Shown here one piece after another: positions 35,235 through 46,200 of a stretch of DNA of 64,000 nucleotides (positions within the stretch are counted from its first letter, which is position 1; the number at the start of each line of letters is the position of its first letter). The stretch is from the NCBI RefSeq assembly GCF_014697475.1, contig NZ_JACJRV010000014.1, positions 62,001 to 126,000 of the forward strand, in the 5' to 3' direction. This DNA comes from Nostoc sp. FACHB-152. GTDB taxonomy: Bacteria > Cyanobacteriota > Cyanobacteriia > Cyanobacteriales > Nostocaceae. The position numbers were made by a program, and so were the translations under genes. The notes beneath the pieces were generated by a model that searched no databases, had not been told where the DNA came from, and worked only from the letters and a program-made list of their open reading frames with translations.

Positions 35235-37598
35235 ATGCCGCAATATTTTGGAAAATTACCCACCACCAACCAACCTTGGACAACAGTTGGAGCAATACAA
35301 TCTGTTAATAAAAATGAACGCACTATTGAATTTGAAACTGAACATTCACGCCTCACTATTAGCATCCTTGCAGAAAATTTAATCCGTGTCCGTTTTTCAC
35401 CCAATGGGGAATTTATGCCTCGTCGTCCTTGGGCGGTAACTGTAGATGATGCTGAGTGGAAACCAGTAGTTTTTGAAATGCAAGAAACTGACACGAATGT
35501 AGAAATTACAACCAACGAAATTCGGATCTGCATTCAAAAGCAAAATTGTCATCTTAGCTGCTTTGACAAAGCAAACCGTCCCTTTGCCCAAGATGCAGAT
35601 ATGGGTATAGGTTGGCGTTTAGGTGCAGTTGCAGGCTGGAAACAAATCGCAGCTGATGAGCATTTCTATGGCTTTGGTGAACGCACAGGTTTTTTGGATA
35701 AACTCAGCCAAGTTAAAACTAACTGGACAGTTGATGCTTTAGACTACGATGCACTCACCGATGAGATGTACCAAGCAATTCCGTTTTTTATGGCGTTGCG
35801 TCCAGATGTCGGCTACGGCATATTTTTCAACACCACATTTTGGAGTCAATTTGATATTGGTGTAGAACACCCTGGTGTGTGGAAGATGGAAACTCGTGGC
35901 GGTGAGTTGGACTATTACATTATTTATGGCCCCCAACCTGCCCAAATTCTTCGTACCTACACCGAGTTAACCGGGAGAATGCCGCTACCGCCCAAATGGG
36001 CATTAGGTTATCATCAATGTCGCTGGAGTTATGAGTCAGAAAATATTGTGCGCGAATTAGCCCAAGAATTTCGCCAGCGTCGCATTCCTTGTGATGTGAT
36101 TCACCTCGATATTGATTATATGCGCGGTTATCGAGTCTTCACTTGGAGTCCTCAGCGTTTCCCTGACCCAAAAAAATTAATTGGTGATTTGGCAAGCGAT
36201 GGCTTTAAAACTGTGACCATTATCGACCCTGGTGTGAAATATGAACCAGAGGCGAATTATCACGTTTTTGACCAAGGTTTAGCCAACGATTATTTTGTGC
36301 GAAAAGTTGATGGCGCATTGTTTCACGGCTATGTTTGGCCAGAGAAGGCGGTGTTTCCTGACTTTTTACGTGCAGATGTGCGGAATTGGTGGGGTGATTT
36401 ACAAAAAAGCCTCACGGATGTTGGTGTGGCAGGTATTTGGAATGATATGAACGAACCCGCTATCGATAATCGTCCCTTTGGGGATGGCGGGGAGAAGGTA
36501 TGGTTTCCCTTAGATGCGCCGCAGGGGGATGCGGGGGAGCAGGGGAGCAGGGGAGCAGGGGAGAATAGCACTAATCATGGTGAGGTGCATAATTTATATG
36601 GGTTGATGATGTCGAAGGCTTGTTATCAAGGGTTGGAAAGGCATCGAGAAGGGGAGCGATCATTTGTATTAACGCGTTCTGGTTATGCGGGGGTGCAGCG
36701 TTGGTCTTCGGTGTGGATGGGTGATAACCATTCGTTGTGGGAGCATTTAGAAATATCTTTGCCGATGCTTTGTAATATGGGGCTTTCGGGTGTCGGGTTT
36801 GTCGGTTGTGATATTGGCGGGTTTGCTGGAAATGCAACTGCGGAATTGTTCGCCCGTTGGATGCAAGTAGGAATGTTATACCCCTTGATGCGTGGACATT
36901 CGGCGATGTCTACTGCTCGTCATGAACCTTGGGTATTTGGCGATCGCACTGAAAATATCTGTAGAGAATATATTAATCTGCGTTACCAGCTTTTACCCTA
37001 TATTTACAATTTATTTTGGGAAGCTGCCACAATCGGCGCACCAATTTTAAGACCATTACTCTACCATTTCCCTAACGATACTCAAACTTACTCGCTTTAC
37101 GACCAAGTACTTTTAGGCCCATCACTGATGGCTGCACCAGTTTATCGTCCTGGTGTAGAACATAGAGCCGTCTACTTGCCTGCTGGTAATTGGTTTGACT
37201 GGTGGAGTGGCGAATCTTATCAAGGGCCTATTCAAATTCTGGCTGATGCACCACTGGAAAAAATGCCACTTTATGTGCGTGGCGGTGCTGTAATTCCTAT
37301 GCAGCCAGTGATGCAATATGTAAATGAATTGCCATCTCATGAAATTCGTCTACGGGTTTGGCCTGGTAATAGTGAATACACTTTTTATGAAGATGATGGG
37401 CAAACATTTGATTATCTCAATCAAAATTTTTCTTTAAGAACAATTCGAGTAGTTACAAATCAAGACCACACAATCGTAGAAATAAGTATTAATGAAGGCA
37501 AATGGACACCACCACAACGTGAAATAATTGTTGAACTTGTTGGTATTGGTGAACAACGTTTCTCGGATTATGGTCAAGCAGTCAGCTTTAATTTCTGA
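35235..37598 (+). CDS. GH31 alpha-glucosidase
   Basis: A 787-residue glycoside hydrolase of family 31 (alpha-glucosidase/alpha-xylosidase type) that releases glucose from alpha-glucans or oligosaccharides. It has an N-terminal beta-sandwich (ETDTNVEITTNE), a catalytic (beta/alpha)8 barrel with the nucleophile D404 in GIWNDMNEP, the GDNHSLWEHL and GCDIGGF segments, and the C-terminal RGGAVIPMQPV beta domains. No signal peptide, so cytoplasmic. An in-frame 8-bp tandem repeat (GGGGAGCA, 36534-36561) inserts residues GDAGEQGSRGAGEN between the VWFPLDAPQ and HGEVHNLYG family motifs. It probably forms an operon with the two small genes upstream. A broken paralogue lies at 17144-17425. Confidence 0.94.
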   Translation: MPQYFGKLPTTNQPWTTVGAIQSVNKNERTIEFETEHSRLTISILAENLIRVRFSPNGEFMPRRPWAVTVDDAEWKPVVFEMQETDTNVEITTNEIRICIQKQNCHLSCFDKANRPFAQDADMGIGWRLGAVAGWKQIAADEHFYGFGERTGFLDKLSQVKTNWTVDALDYDALTDEMYQAIPFFMALRPDVGYGIFFNTTFWSQFDIGVEHPGVWKMETRGGELDYYIIYGPQPAQILRTYTELTGRMPLPPKWALGYHQCRWSYESENIVRELAQEFRQRRIPCDVIHLDIDYMRGYRVFTWSPQRFPDPKKLIGDLASDGFKTVTIIDPGVKYEPEANYHVFDQGLANDYFVRKVDGALFHGYVWPEKAVFPDFLRADVRNWWGDLQKSLTDVGVAGIWNDMNEPAIDNRPFGDGGEKVWFPLDAPQGDAGEQGSRGAGENSTNHGEVHNLYGLMMSKACYQGLERHREGERSFVLTRSGYAGVQRWSSVWMGDNHSLWEHLEISLPMLCNMGLSGVGFVGCDIGGFAGNATAELFARWMQVGMLYPLMRGHSAMSTARHEPWVFGDRTENICREYINLRYQLLPYIYNLFWEAATIGAPILRPLLYHFPNDTQTYSLYDQVLLGPSLMAAPVYRPGVEHRAVYLPAGNWFDWWSGESYQGPIQILADAPLEKMPLYVRGGAVIPMQPVMQYVNELPSHEIRLRVWPGNSEYTFYEDDGQTFDYLNQNFSLRTIRVVTNQDHTIVEISINEGKWTPPQREIIVELVGIGEQRFSDYGQAVSFNF
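36534..36561 (+). repeat. GGGGAGCA tandem repeat inside the GH31 gene
   Basis: Three complete copies of the 8-mer GGGGAGCA followed by a partial fourth. It stays in frame because three units equal 24 bases, and it encodes a Gly/Glu/Ser-rich loop not expected in the enzyme family. Confidence 0.85.
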
Positions 37599-37927
37599 GA
37601 AAAATTTTTGACTAAAATAGATTCTTTGTAATTATTAGACTTATTGCAAAAGTCGTTATGTACGCGCTTTTCTTTGCGTCTTCCCTGCGGGTACTCCTGC
37701 GGAGAACTCGAAGAGTAGCTGCTAACGCGTCTACGCGCGAGACAAAAAGGTTTATGTAAAAGGTCTATTTTTTCTTAACTTAACTTTTGTAAGGAAAAAT
37801 CTACATCTCGATAGAGGTAATACTAAACGAAAGATAGTAGCATAAGAAATAATAAATAATCAAAAAAATAACCCGCAAAAAAGCTAAAACATCATAACAT
37901 CTAGTATTAGTGCGGTTATAAAACTCA
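37599..37927. repeat. Intergenic region with GC-rich interspersed repeat
   Basis: The middle (about 37650-37750) is GC-rich and palindromic (TGCGTCTTCCCTGCGGG, CTGCGGAGAAC, TAACGCGTCTACGCGCGAG). It resembles the short interspersed repeats widespread in Nostoc-type genomes. The rest is AT-rich; the promoter of the hybrid kinase gene is expected in the last 150 bases. Confidence 0.55.
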
Positions 37928-40900
37928 ATGAGCAACGGCAACCGCTTGCAGCTGCAAGATAAAAGAAATTCAATAGTGGCACAGGTTGCAGGTGCAATCG
38001 CTATTGTGGTCGGTAGTTTAGTACTGCTTGGGTGGTTGTTCGATATTGAATTTTTCAAGCGAGGCAGCTACGCCAGTTGGGTAACAATGAAAGCAAATAC
38101 AGCCCTCTGTTTTGTACTTTCAGGGATATCGTTGTGGCTGTCGCAAATAAGCAGAAACAAGCAGCCTGATTTAGGTTTAGCGGCAGAAAAAGTAGCAGAA
38201 ACATCTATCTATTTTTGGTTGGCAAGAGTAGGTAGTATAGGGCTAATAGTGATTGGCTCCTTGACAATACTGCAATATTTATCTGGTTGGAATTTAGGCA
38301 TTGACGAGCTACTATTTCGGGACTCACCAAATGCTGTTTTGACACCTTATACAGGTAGGATGGGGTTTAATACAGCATTTAACTTGATATTAGTTGGTTG
38401 TGCTTTAGAACTATTAATAAATCCCAAAAGCGATCGCAGCTATTTGTATAGTCAAATTTTCACCTTAATCGCTGGTGTCATATCCTTGCAGGCATTGATC
38501 GGCTATATCTATGATGTAAAAATTCTCTATAGCCTTAGCGCTGCAACCACCTCTATGGCAATACACACAGCAATATTATTTATTGTGCTGTGTGTAGGGA
38601 TTCTGTGGGCGAGTGCAGACCAAGGATTGATGCAAGTCGTCGTGAGTGAAACATACGGCGGCTTATTGGCACGTCGCTTATTGATAGCAGCGATCGCTGT
38701 ACCATTATTAATAGGGTGGTTCATTGTTCAAAGTCAACGTGCCAGACATTATGACCCAGCTTTTGCTATATCAGTTTTTGCGATTGTCCTGATTGTCGTT
38801 TTCGCTTTTTTAGTGTGGCAATGTGCAGCAATTGTTGAACGCCTTTGTTATAACAACGAGCGAAATCAAAAAGCACTGCAAGCTTATGAAGAAAAACTCA
38901 GAAGTTTTGTAGATTCTAACGTGATTGGAATTTTGTTTGGAGATATTTACGGCAATATTTCCCAAGCAAATGATGAATTTCTGGGGATGGTTGATTATAC
39001 GCGAGAAGATTTACTGGCAGGCCGATTAAAGTGGAACGAAATTACCCCACCAGAGTATCTAAATTTAGATGAGCAAGGAATTGCCGAAGCCAAGGCAAAT
39101 ACAAATGGTGCTTGTACTCCATATAAAAAAGAATATCTACGCAAAGATGGCAGCCGCATTCCGGTATTAATCGGCTACGTACTAGTAGGAGAAGAACGCC
39201 AAGAAACTATAGGATTTATTCTTAATTTAAGCGATCGCGCTGCCGCCGAAGCAGAACAACAAAAACTAGTATCATTAATTGAAAATAGCTCTGACTTTAT
39301 CGGTCTTACTACCATTGAAGGTCAATCATTCTATCTAAATAGGGCAGGTCAACAGCTAGTCGGACTGTCGGAAATCGACGACGTGAAGCAAAAGACAATT
39401 TTAGATTTTGTCCTGCCCAAAGACAGAACTTATTTGCAAAAATATATTTTACCCAGCGTTATCGAACAAGGTCATTGGCAAGGAGAATTCACTTTTCGCA
39501 ACTTCCAAACAGGCCAAGCAATACCAGTCGATTTCCACATCTTCACAATTACAGATAGAAACACAAACCAGCCAATTGCCTTAGCAACAATAACGCACAA
39601 CATCACAGAACAAAAGCAAGCGCAAGAAAAAATACTGCAACTTAATCGAGACTTACAAAGGCGGGTTTCCGAGTTGCAAACTTTGCTGGATGTGATTCCC
39701 ATAGGAATTGGCATAGCCGAAGATCCCGAATGTAAAACTATTAAAGTTAACCCTTGCTTTGCTAAACAACTAGGCATTCCTCTAGACACAAACGCTTCCC
39801 TCAGCGCGCCTGTCCAAGAAATGCCCACAGCCTTTAAGGTTTACCGTGAAGGCCGAGAACTATCGCCAGAAGAATTATCCATGCAGTATGCTGCAAAGCA
39901 TGGTGTAGAAGTTTTAGATTTAGAAGTCGATGTTGTTCATGAAAACGGCCAAGTCACCAAGTTATTAGAATACGTTGCACCTTTATTTGACGAAGAAGGC
40001 AAGACTAGAGGTTGCATTGGGGCATTCTTAGATATTACTAGCCGCAAGCAAGCAGAACAATTACAGCAGAATCAACAAAAATGGCTGGAAGAGGTATTAA
40101 ATTTAATGCCCAGACCATTATTGTTTATTGAACCAGGAACAGCGCGGGTGACATTTGCCAATCGTACAGCAAATGAATTAGCTGGCGGTGAATTTCCGCA
40201 AGGTATACCAGCCGAAGAGTATCACACAGCTTATTACTGCACAGATGCCGTAGGCAATCAGATTCCTAACGACCAAATGCCAGGAGTAAGGGTGGCTCGT
40301 GGTGAACGTTTGCATGGATTTGAGATGGACTGGCATACTAGCCAAGGTGTACATTCCTTATTAATATTTGCCGATACCATCCCCGCTATGCATGGTCATC
40401 CAGCAACCTGCGTGGTGGTATTCCAAGATGTGAGTAAACTCAAACAAGCCGAAAAAGCACTATCTTTAGGTAATCAAAGATTACAGTTGTTATTTGGGAC
40501 AGCCAGTGCTTTACTTTCTAGTCAACAACCATTAACTTTAATTGATAGTCTATTCAGCAAACTAGCACAACAAATTGGCTTAGATATTTACTTCAACTAT
40601 GTGGTTGAAGATAACTCCAAAGTCATGCGTTTGGCTTCTTATCGAGGCTTTGGTGAAGAATTAGCGAAACAAATTGAGCGGTTGGAATTTGGGCAAGCAG
40701 TGTGCGGTACAGTAGCGCAATGCGGTCTGCCAATTTATCTAGAAAATGTCCAACAATCAACCGATCCAAAAACCCAATTGATTCGCTCTTTGGGAGTAAA
40801 TGCTTATTACAGTTATCCACTCATAGCCCAAGGGCGACTATTAGGTACACTTTCCTTTGGTAGCTGCACACGCTCATACTTTACAGAAAACCAAAGAGGC

Positions 40901-42259
40901 ATGATGCAGGCGGTTTGCGATCAAATTGCGATCGCAATTGAAAGGTCAAATTTAATTGCTTCCTTGCAGCAGCAAACCGAACAGTTGCAAGAAACCAATC
41001 GAATGAAAGATGAGTTTTTAGCCATACTTTCTCATGAATTGCGATCGCCTCTCAATGCTATTCTTGGTTGGGCGCAACTGCTGCGAGGTCGTAAACTTAG
41101 CGATACCCAAATTGCGAAGGCTCTAGAAACCATTGAGCGCAATGCTAGAAACCAAACCCAGATGATCGAAGACTTACTCGACATCTCACGGATGATTAGA
41201 GGTAAGTTAAGGTTAAATGTTTGCACTTGCAATCTGATATCAATTATTGAATCAACAATAGAAACTGTTAGTTTAGCTGCTCAAGCCAAAGGAATTCAGC
41301 TGCAATTTTATGTAGATAATCACGGTGTACAGCACAAGCAAACTACAACAGCACCTTGTATTTTTTATCCGCCCCCAGAGAATATAGTTCAACAACAGAC
41401 ACATTCTCAGCCACAATTTTTAATTTCTGGGGATAGCGATCGCTTACAGCAAATCATCTGGAATTTACTATCCAATGCGATTAAGTTTACACCCCAAGAC
41501 GGCAAAGTAGAAATCAGACTGTCTCAAAGTATCGATGACAATCAAGAATTCCGCAGTAATAAAACAGGCTACGCACAAATCCAAGTGATTGATACAGGTA
41601 TTGGCATTAAGCAGGAGTTTTTGCCTTACGTCTTCGACCGCTTTCGACAAGCCGATAGTTCCAGCACCAGGGCGCACGGTGGTTTAGGGTTAGGTTTAGC
41701 AATTGTTCGTCACTTAGTCGAGTTACATGGCGGTACTGTGCAAGCGGATAGTTTAGAGGAGGGGCAAGGCACGACATTTACAGTTAAATTACCCTTAATA
41801 TTGCCCAGTCAGGAAAATACACCCACAGCTTTCAGGCACACAAATGTAGACTTTTCTGAGATGCCTGTATGTCCATCTCTTGCAGGTGTACGGGTGTTAG
41901 TAGTGGATGACGAAGCTGATACGCGTGACTATATAAGTACAGTATTGCAACAATGTCAAGCCGAAGTGCAAACCGTCAGTTCCGCCCAAGAAGCATTGCA
42001 AATGATTTGCCAATGGAAACCAGATGTGCTAGTCAGCGATATCGGTATGCCGCAAGAAGATGGATATTCCTTGATTCGTAAATTGCGATCGCAACCTCCA
42101 GAACAAGGCGGTAAAATTCCCGCAGCCGCCTTAACTGCCTATGCTAGAGCCGAAGATAGAATGCGTGCTATTCAAGAAGGTTTTCAACTACATTTGCCTA
42201 AACCAATTCAACCAGCAGAATTAGCCACAGTTGTTGCCAGCCTTGTGGGAAGAACTTGA
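37928..42259 (+). CDS. Membrane hybrid histidine kinase with PAS and GAF domains and receiver
   Basis: 1443 residues. The N-terminal ~300 residues hold about eight hydrophobic segments (for example AGAIAIVVGSLVLLGWLF; LLIAAIAVPLLIGWFIV), a MASE-like membrane sensor of unknown ligand. Three to four PAS domains follow (about 325-450, 450-575, 590-720, 725-850), each ending in RKQAEQ- or KQAQE-like linkers. Then come a GAF domain (about 860-1010), HisKA with H1036 in LAILSHELRSPLNAILGWAQLL, HATPase (NLLSNAIKFTPQDG; VIDTGIGI; GGLGLGLAIVRHL), and a receiver with D1371 in VLVSDIGMP. The ATPase domain has a ~30-residue loop insertion (TTTAPCIFYPPPEN). It stands alone, so its partner is encoded elsewhere. 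The hairpin at 42255-42274 overlaps the stop codon. Confidence 0.93.
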   Translation: MSNGNRLQLQDKRNSIVAQVAGAIAIVVGSLVLLGWLFDIEFFKRGSYASWVTMKANTALCFVLSGISLWLSQISRNKQPDLGLAAEKVAETSIYFWLARVGSIGLIVIGSLTILQYLSGWNLGIDELLFRDSPNAVLTPYTGRMGFNTAFNLILVGCALELLINPKSDRSYLYSQIFTLIAGVISLQALIGYIYDVKILYSLSAATTSMAIHTAILFIVLCVGILWASADQGLMQVVVSETYGGLLARRLLIAAIAVPLLIGWFIVQSQRARHYDPAFAISVFAIVLIVVFAFLVWQCAAIVERLCYNNERNQKALQAYEEKLRSFVDSNVIGILFGDIYGNISQANDEFLGMVDYTREDLLAGRLKWNEITPPEYLNLDEQGIAEAKANTNGACTPYKKEYLRKDGSRIPVLIGYVLVGEERQETIGFILNLSDRAAAEAEQQKLVSLIENSSDFIGLTTIEGQSFYLNRAGQQLVGLSEIDDVKQKTILDFVLPKDRTYLQKYILPSVIEQGHWQGEFTFRNFQTGQAIPVDFHIFTITDRNTNQPIALATITHNITEQKQAQEKILQLNRDLQRRVSELQTLLDVIPIGIGIAEDPECKTIKVNPCFAKQLGIPLDTNASLSAPVQEMPTAFKVYREGRELSPEELSMQYAAKHGVEVLDLEVDVVHENGQVTKLLEYVAPLFDEEGKTRGCIGAFLDITSRKQAEQLQQNQQKWLEEVLNLMPRPLLFIEPGTARVTFANRTANELAGGEFPQGIPAEEYHTAYYCTDAVGNQIPNDQMPGVRVARGERLHGFEMDWHTSQGVHSLLIFADTIPAMHGHPATCVVVFQDVSKLKQAEKALSLGNQRLQLLFGTASALLSSQQPLTLIDSLFSKLAQQIGLDIYFNYVVEDNSKVMRLASYRGFGEELAKQIERLEFGQAVCGTVAQCGLPIYLENVQQSTDPKTQLIRSLGVNAYYSYPLIAQGRLLGTLSFGSCTRSYFTENQRGMMQAVCDQIAIAIERSNLIASLQQQTEQLQETNRMKDEFLAILSHELRSPLNAILGWAQLLRGRKLSDTQIAKALETIERNARNQTQMIEDLLDISRMIRGKLRLNVCTCNLISIIESTIETVSLAAQAKGIQLQFYVDNHGVQHKQTTTAPCIFYPPPENIVQQQTHSQPQFLISGDSDRLQQIIWNLLSNAIKFTPQDGKVEIRLSQSIDDNQEFRSNKTGYAQIQVIDTGIGIKQEFLPYVFDRFRQADSSSTRAHGGLGLGLAIVRHLVELHGGTVQADSLEEGQGTTFTVKLPLILPSQENTPTAFRHTNVDFSEMPVCPSLAGVRVLVVDDEADTRDYISTVLQQCQAEVQTVSSAQEALQMICQWKPDVLVSDIGMPQEDGYSLIRKLRSQPPEQGGKIPAAALTAYARAEDRMRAIQEGFQLHLPKPIQPAELATVVASLVGRT

Positions 42260-43242
42260 TTGGGTTTAATCAAGGGGAATAGAGAACCGCCAAATGCCTG
42301 AGATATCAATACTGTAAAGTTATATTTATATTTTTAGATAGCAAATTCGAGTTCTATTGACACTGGTAGAATTATGCTAATTGCTGTTCTGTGAATTTGT
42401 ACAAATAAAGACTATAAAGCTAGCACCTAAAGACATTAGGGATTGTCACTAAAGAAATGTCACGTAAGCGAATTTATACAATCGCTGTAAATCAAAATTT
42501 GTTTTGAAGGGATGTATTAGTGATTTCAATAATGAAAGGCAAAGCTGATCCCAGGGATGTAAATGATCCAGACTGGGAAATATCAAGCCTTTGCTTCCTA
42601 TCTCACAAACATTTGACCGCCCCCGTCAGGTAAATGTACGAGAGAAATAATTAATGAAATGTTTGACGTTCTGTATGAAGGATGTACCTAGCTTGTGTTA
42701 CCACATAAATTACTGCCTTGGCAAACCATTTGTAACTATTTTCACCACTGGTAACGTAAGCGGAATGTGTAATGAAAGCCTCAGAAACCACTGTTAATGG
42801 CTATTTAGAACACTCAAGACTTTAATAGTGAGAACTTTGATCGTGTAATTCAGCAATTATGGAACACCAAAATTGATGTATTTTCTAGTACTCAATTGTG
42901 GGTTTTAAATATGTCTAAAAATTGGATTTTTTAGCGTACATTTGTATGCTGAAAAAAATACCTCTGCCTAAGTAAAGATGATGAAATTTCCCAGAACTAT
43001 GATTTACCTAGCAATGATTTAACTACTTAATAATACGTGAATTCGATAGACCTCTCCCTAAGAGTCTGCCTCTCCTAAAAAGCTGGGAGTTAAGAAAATT
43101 CAGGATTTTATTCACCCTCTTTTCGTAGGTTGGGGGTGAGGTCAAAACAGAGAGGAGTCGAACTCACGTTAATCATCATTTGCAAACAGGCTCTTAGAAA
43201 AAATTTTAATTCTTAGTAATTCATCCTCAAGGAGTATCTACA
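42260..43242. other. Long intergenic region, no gene recognised
   Basis: 983 bases rich in stops in all frames. A CTTGATT/AATCAAG hairpin (42255-42274) straddles the stop of the upstream gene. Near 43156 the string TCGAACTCACGTTAAT also occurs at 17112, which suggests an interspersed repeat end. A clear ribosome binding site (AAGGAG, 43230-43235) precedes the next gene. The length leaves room for a leader RNA or an unannotated sRNA, but no known structure was identified. Confidence 0.5.
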
Positions 43243-46200
43243 ATGTCACAACGGCATTTTAAATCCTGGACTCATACTTTATTTTTTGCTTTGCCATATA
43301 TAGGTTTAAGTCAGTTAGTTCCCCTGCAAAATTCAGCAATAGCAGTTAGTTTAGAACCAACTTTACTAAATTCTATTAAAAAGACTCATACTAGCGAATT
43401 CTCCGGCAAATTGGCTCAAAATCTAAATGTAGAAATTGAAAACCTCGATGGAGTACCATTTTCAGATCGTTTAGTATTTAGCCGTATTGGTAGTCTGACA
43501 AACCCACCAAGTAATGGAGTACACAATATTGCGACATTACGGGTGAAAAATACAGGCACTGAGCCATTCGAGATTACTGGTTTGCCAATTACAGGCCCTT
43601 GGCAACTCGCAACTAGTATTTCACTACCAATCACTATTGCACCCGGAGGTCAACTTAATATTCCAGTGCAATTTCAAGCGACTAGTGGCGATATTCATAA
43701 CGGCACACTCACCATTGAGTCAAATAATGTTCAACAACCAAGCAAAGTTGTGCAACTATCGGGTTTTTGGCAGAGTGAATCAGAAAATGGGCAAGAACCA
43801 AATCTTCGTGAAATTTTGGAAGTGTTTGGCTACACAACAGTCATCACCAAACCTGGACAAAGGCTCAACCGTCAAGGATTGCTTGAGGCTGTTGGCGATG
43901 AAGTCCTATCTCCATACTGGCAGCGAGCTGATATATCTCAGCCAGTAAAAGTGCGTCAACTAGCTGCTTATCATAATCAGGGGCCAACCGCTACGCTGTA
44001 CTGGCATAACAAGGGCAGTAATACTTTGACCAGTATCTTTACCCATACCCGCGCTGATGGACAAACACTACTGCCTCGCAGAGCGGGCGCGCTTGCTTTC
44101 CCCGCAGAAGGCACATTTGTTCCTGACACAACAATATTTGGTTTTAACCTCGATGGTGAGTGGAGCGACCCGACTAAAAATAACCAAGCGGTAGATCGAA
44201 GAAATGGTTGTCTTGGACTTTGCGGTCATCATGTTCGTGTTTGGCCAGTTAAAGATCGGCAGGGATTAATCATTCCCAATACTTGGTTAATGACAATGGA
44301 CTACGCCGGGATCAACTATGACTACAATGACAATGTTTATTTAGTTAGTAATATCAAACCAGAACAATCGCTACCAGGAATTGTCCAGACGAATAATTTT
44401 CAATTAACTTCTAGCTTTGTGCCTACTGCCAGCAATAAATCTACAAAAATTACCCCTCTTGTCAAGATGAGCGGCACCAAGCTAGCAATTAATGCTGAAA
44501 CTGATACAACTACTCAATCCAACGATACGGTAACGGCCACCGATGAAGTGATGAGTGCCATCGATGAAGCAGTGAGTGCCTTTGATGAAGTGGTGAGTGC
44601 AACCGATGAAAATAATACAACTACTCAGACCAACGATACGGTAACGGCAACCGATGAAAATAATACAACTACTCAGACCAACACCCTGGCAACGGCGACG
44701 AATAATCGTCCCTCGATAAGGTCAACTAATCCAACTGATAATCAGACAAATGTCTCTCCCAAGATCTCAATCGCAGCAGATTTAAATCTTCCCAACGGTG
44801 GAATTGCGGTTAACAGCCTTTCAGCCTCAACCGTCAAGCTAATCGATCTCAGCGATAACACACAAGTTGAGGCAACTTTAAATACTTCTGCCGGCGGAGA
44901 TGTGATTGTCCTAGTTCCGATAAAACCACTTAAATCGAATACTCAATATCAGTTAAAAATCACAGAGGGTGTTCAAGATACCAATGGCAGTGCATTTTTA
45001 CCTTATAGCATTAGTTTCACAACAGGGACGCTAGAAAACATAAACAGCCAAATATCTTTTGAGCAAATTTATCAACTGAACGTACCTGATAAACCTTATA
45101 CTACGGTTGTGATTGGCCCTGACAATCAACTCTATGCTGCTACTTTAGAAGGTGAAATTTTACGCTTTCCGATCAGTGACACTGGGGATCTGGGTACGCC
45201 ACAAATAATTTCTTCATTGCAGACTGCCAATGGTGGCAACCGAAGTATTATTGGTATGCATTTTGATCCGTCGTCAAAAGATGCAAGCAACCTAATTTTA
45301 TGGGTAACAAATAACGACTCTTTGTATAAAATTGGTAAAGCACCGGACTGGACTGGAAAAATTACCCGCCTTAGCGGCCCCAACCTAGAGACAGTACAAG
45401 ACTACGTAGTTGGTTTACCACGCTCGGTTCGAGATCACCTAACAAATAGCATAGAATTTAAGGCTAACGAACCAGATATACTTTATGTATTGCAGGGCAG
45501 TAATACTAGTACTGGCGCAGCAGACACGACTTGGGGTAATCGTCCTGAGCGGTTGTTAAGTGGTGCTGTATTACGAGTTGATTTATCCAAAATCATTTCA
45601 CCTCCTTTAGACGTGAAGACAGAGGATGGCGGAACCTATAACCCCTTGGCACCCGGTGCGCTCGTAACTATCTTTGCCAGTGGTATACGTAATGGTTACG
45701 ATATGGTTTGGCACAGTAATGGTCAGTTGTATGTGCCTACCAATGGTGGAGCAGCTGGTGGTAATGCACCAAGTACACCTATCCCCTTACCTGATAGCTG
45801 CCAAAACCGTATCGATAAAGCTACTAATGGGGCTTATACCAGTCCATCTGTACTTGACATTAACAATATAGGAACGCAGCGAGATTATCTGTTTCGCGTT
45901 GTTCAAGGTGGTTACTATGGTCATCCCAATCCCCAGCGTTGTGAGTGGGTTTTGAATGGAGGTAATCCTACAGAGAATGCAGACCCAAGTCAGGTGAATG
46001 AATATCCTATTGGTACTTTACCTGACCGCAATTGGAAAGGTAGTGCCTTCGATTTTGGAGAGCATTTTTCACCCAATGGCACCATTGAATATCGAAGTAA
46101 CGTTTTCAGTGGAAAGCTTCAGGGCAAACTGCTGGTGGTACGTTACAGTGCAGGTAAAGACATCATTGTGCTAACACCAGGTGGGCCAAACTTGGATATT

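Noticed and set aside
42255-42274. Hairpin CTTGATT/AATCAAG as a terminator of the hybrid kinase gene
   Set aside because: It overlaps the stop codon and lacks a T-run, and the stem is short and AT-rich.
43150-43175. tRNA-like T-arm (GTTCGACTC on the minus strand)
   Set aside because: No acceptor stem, anticodon arm or CCA-side pairing is found around it.
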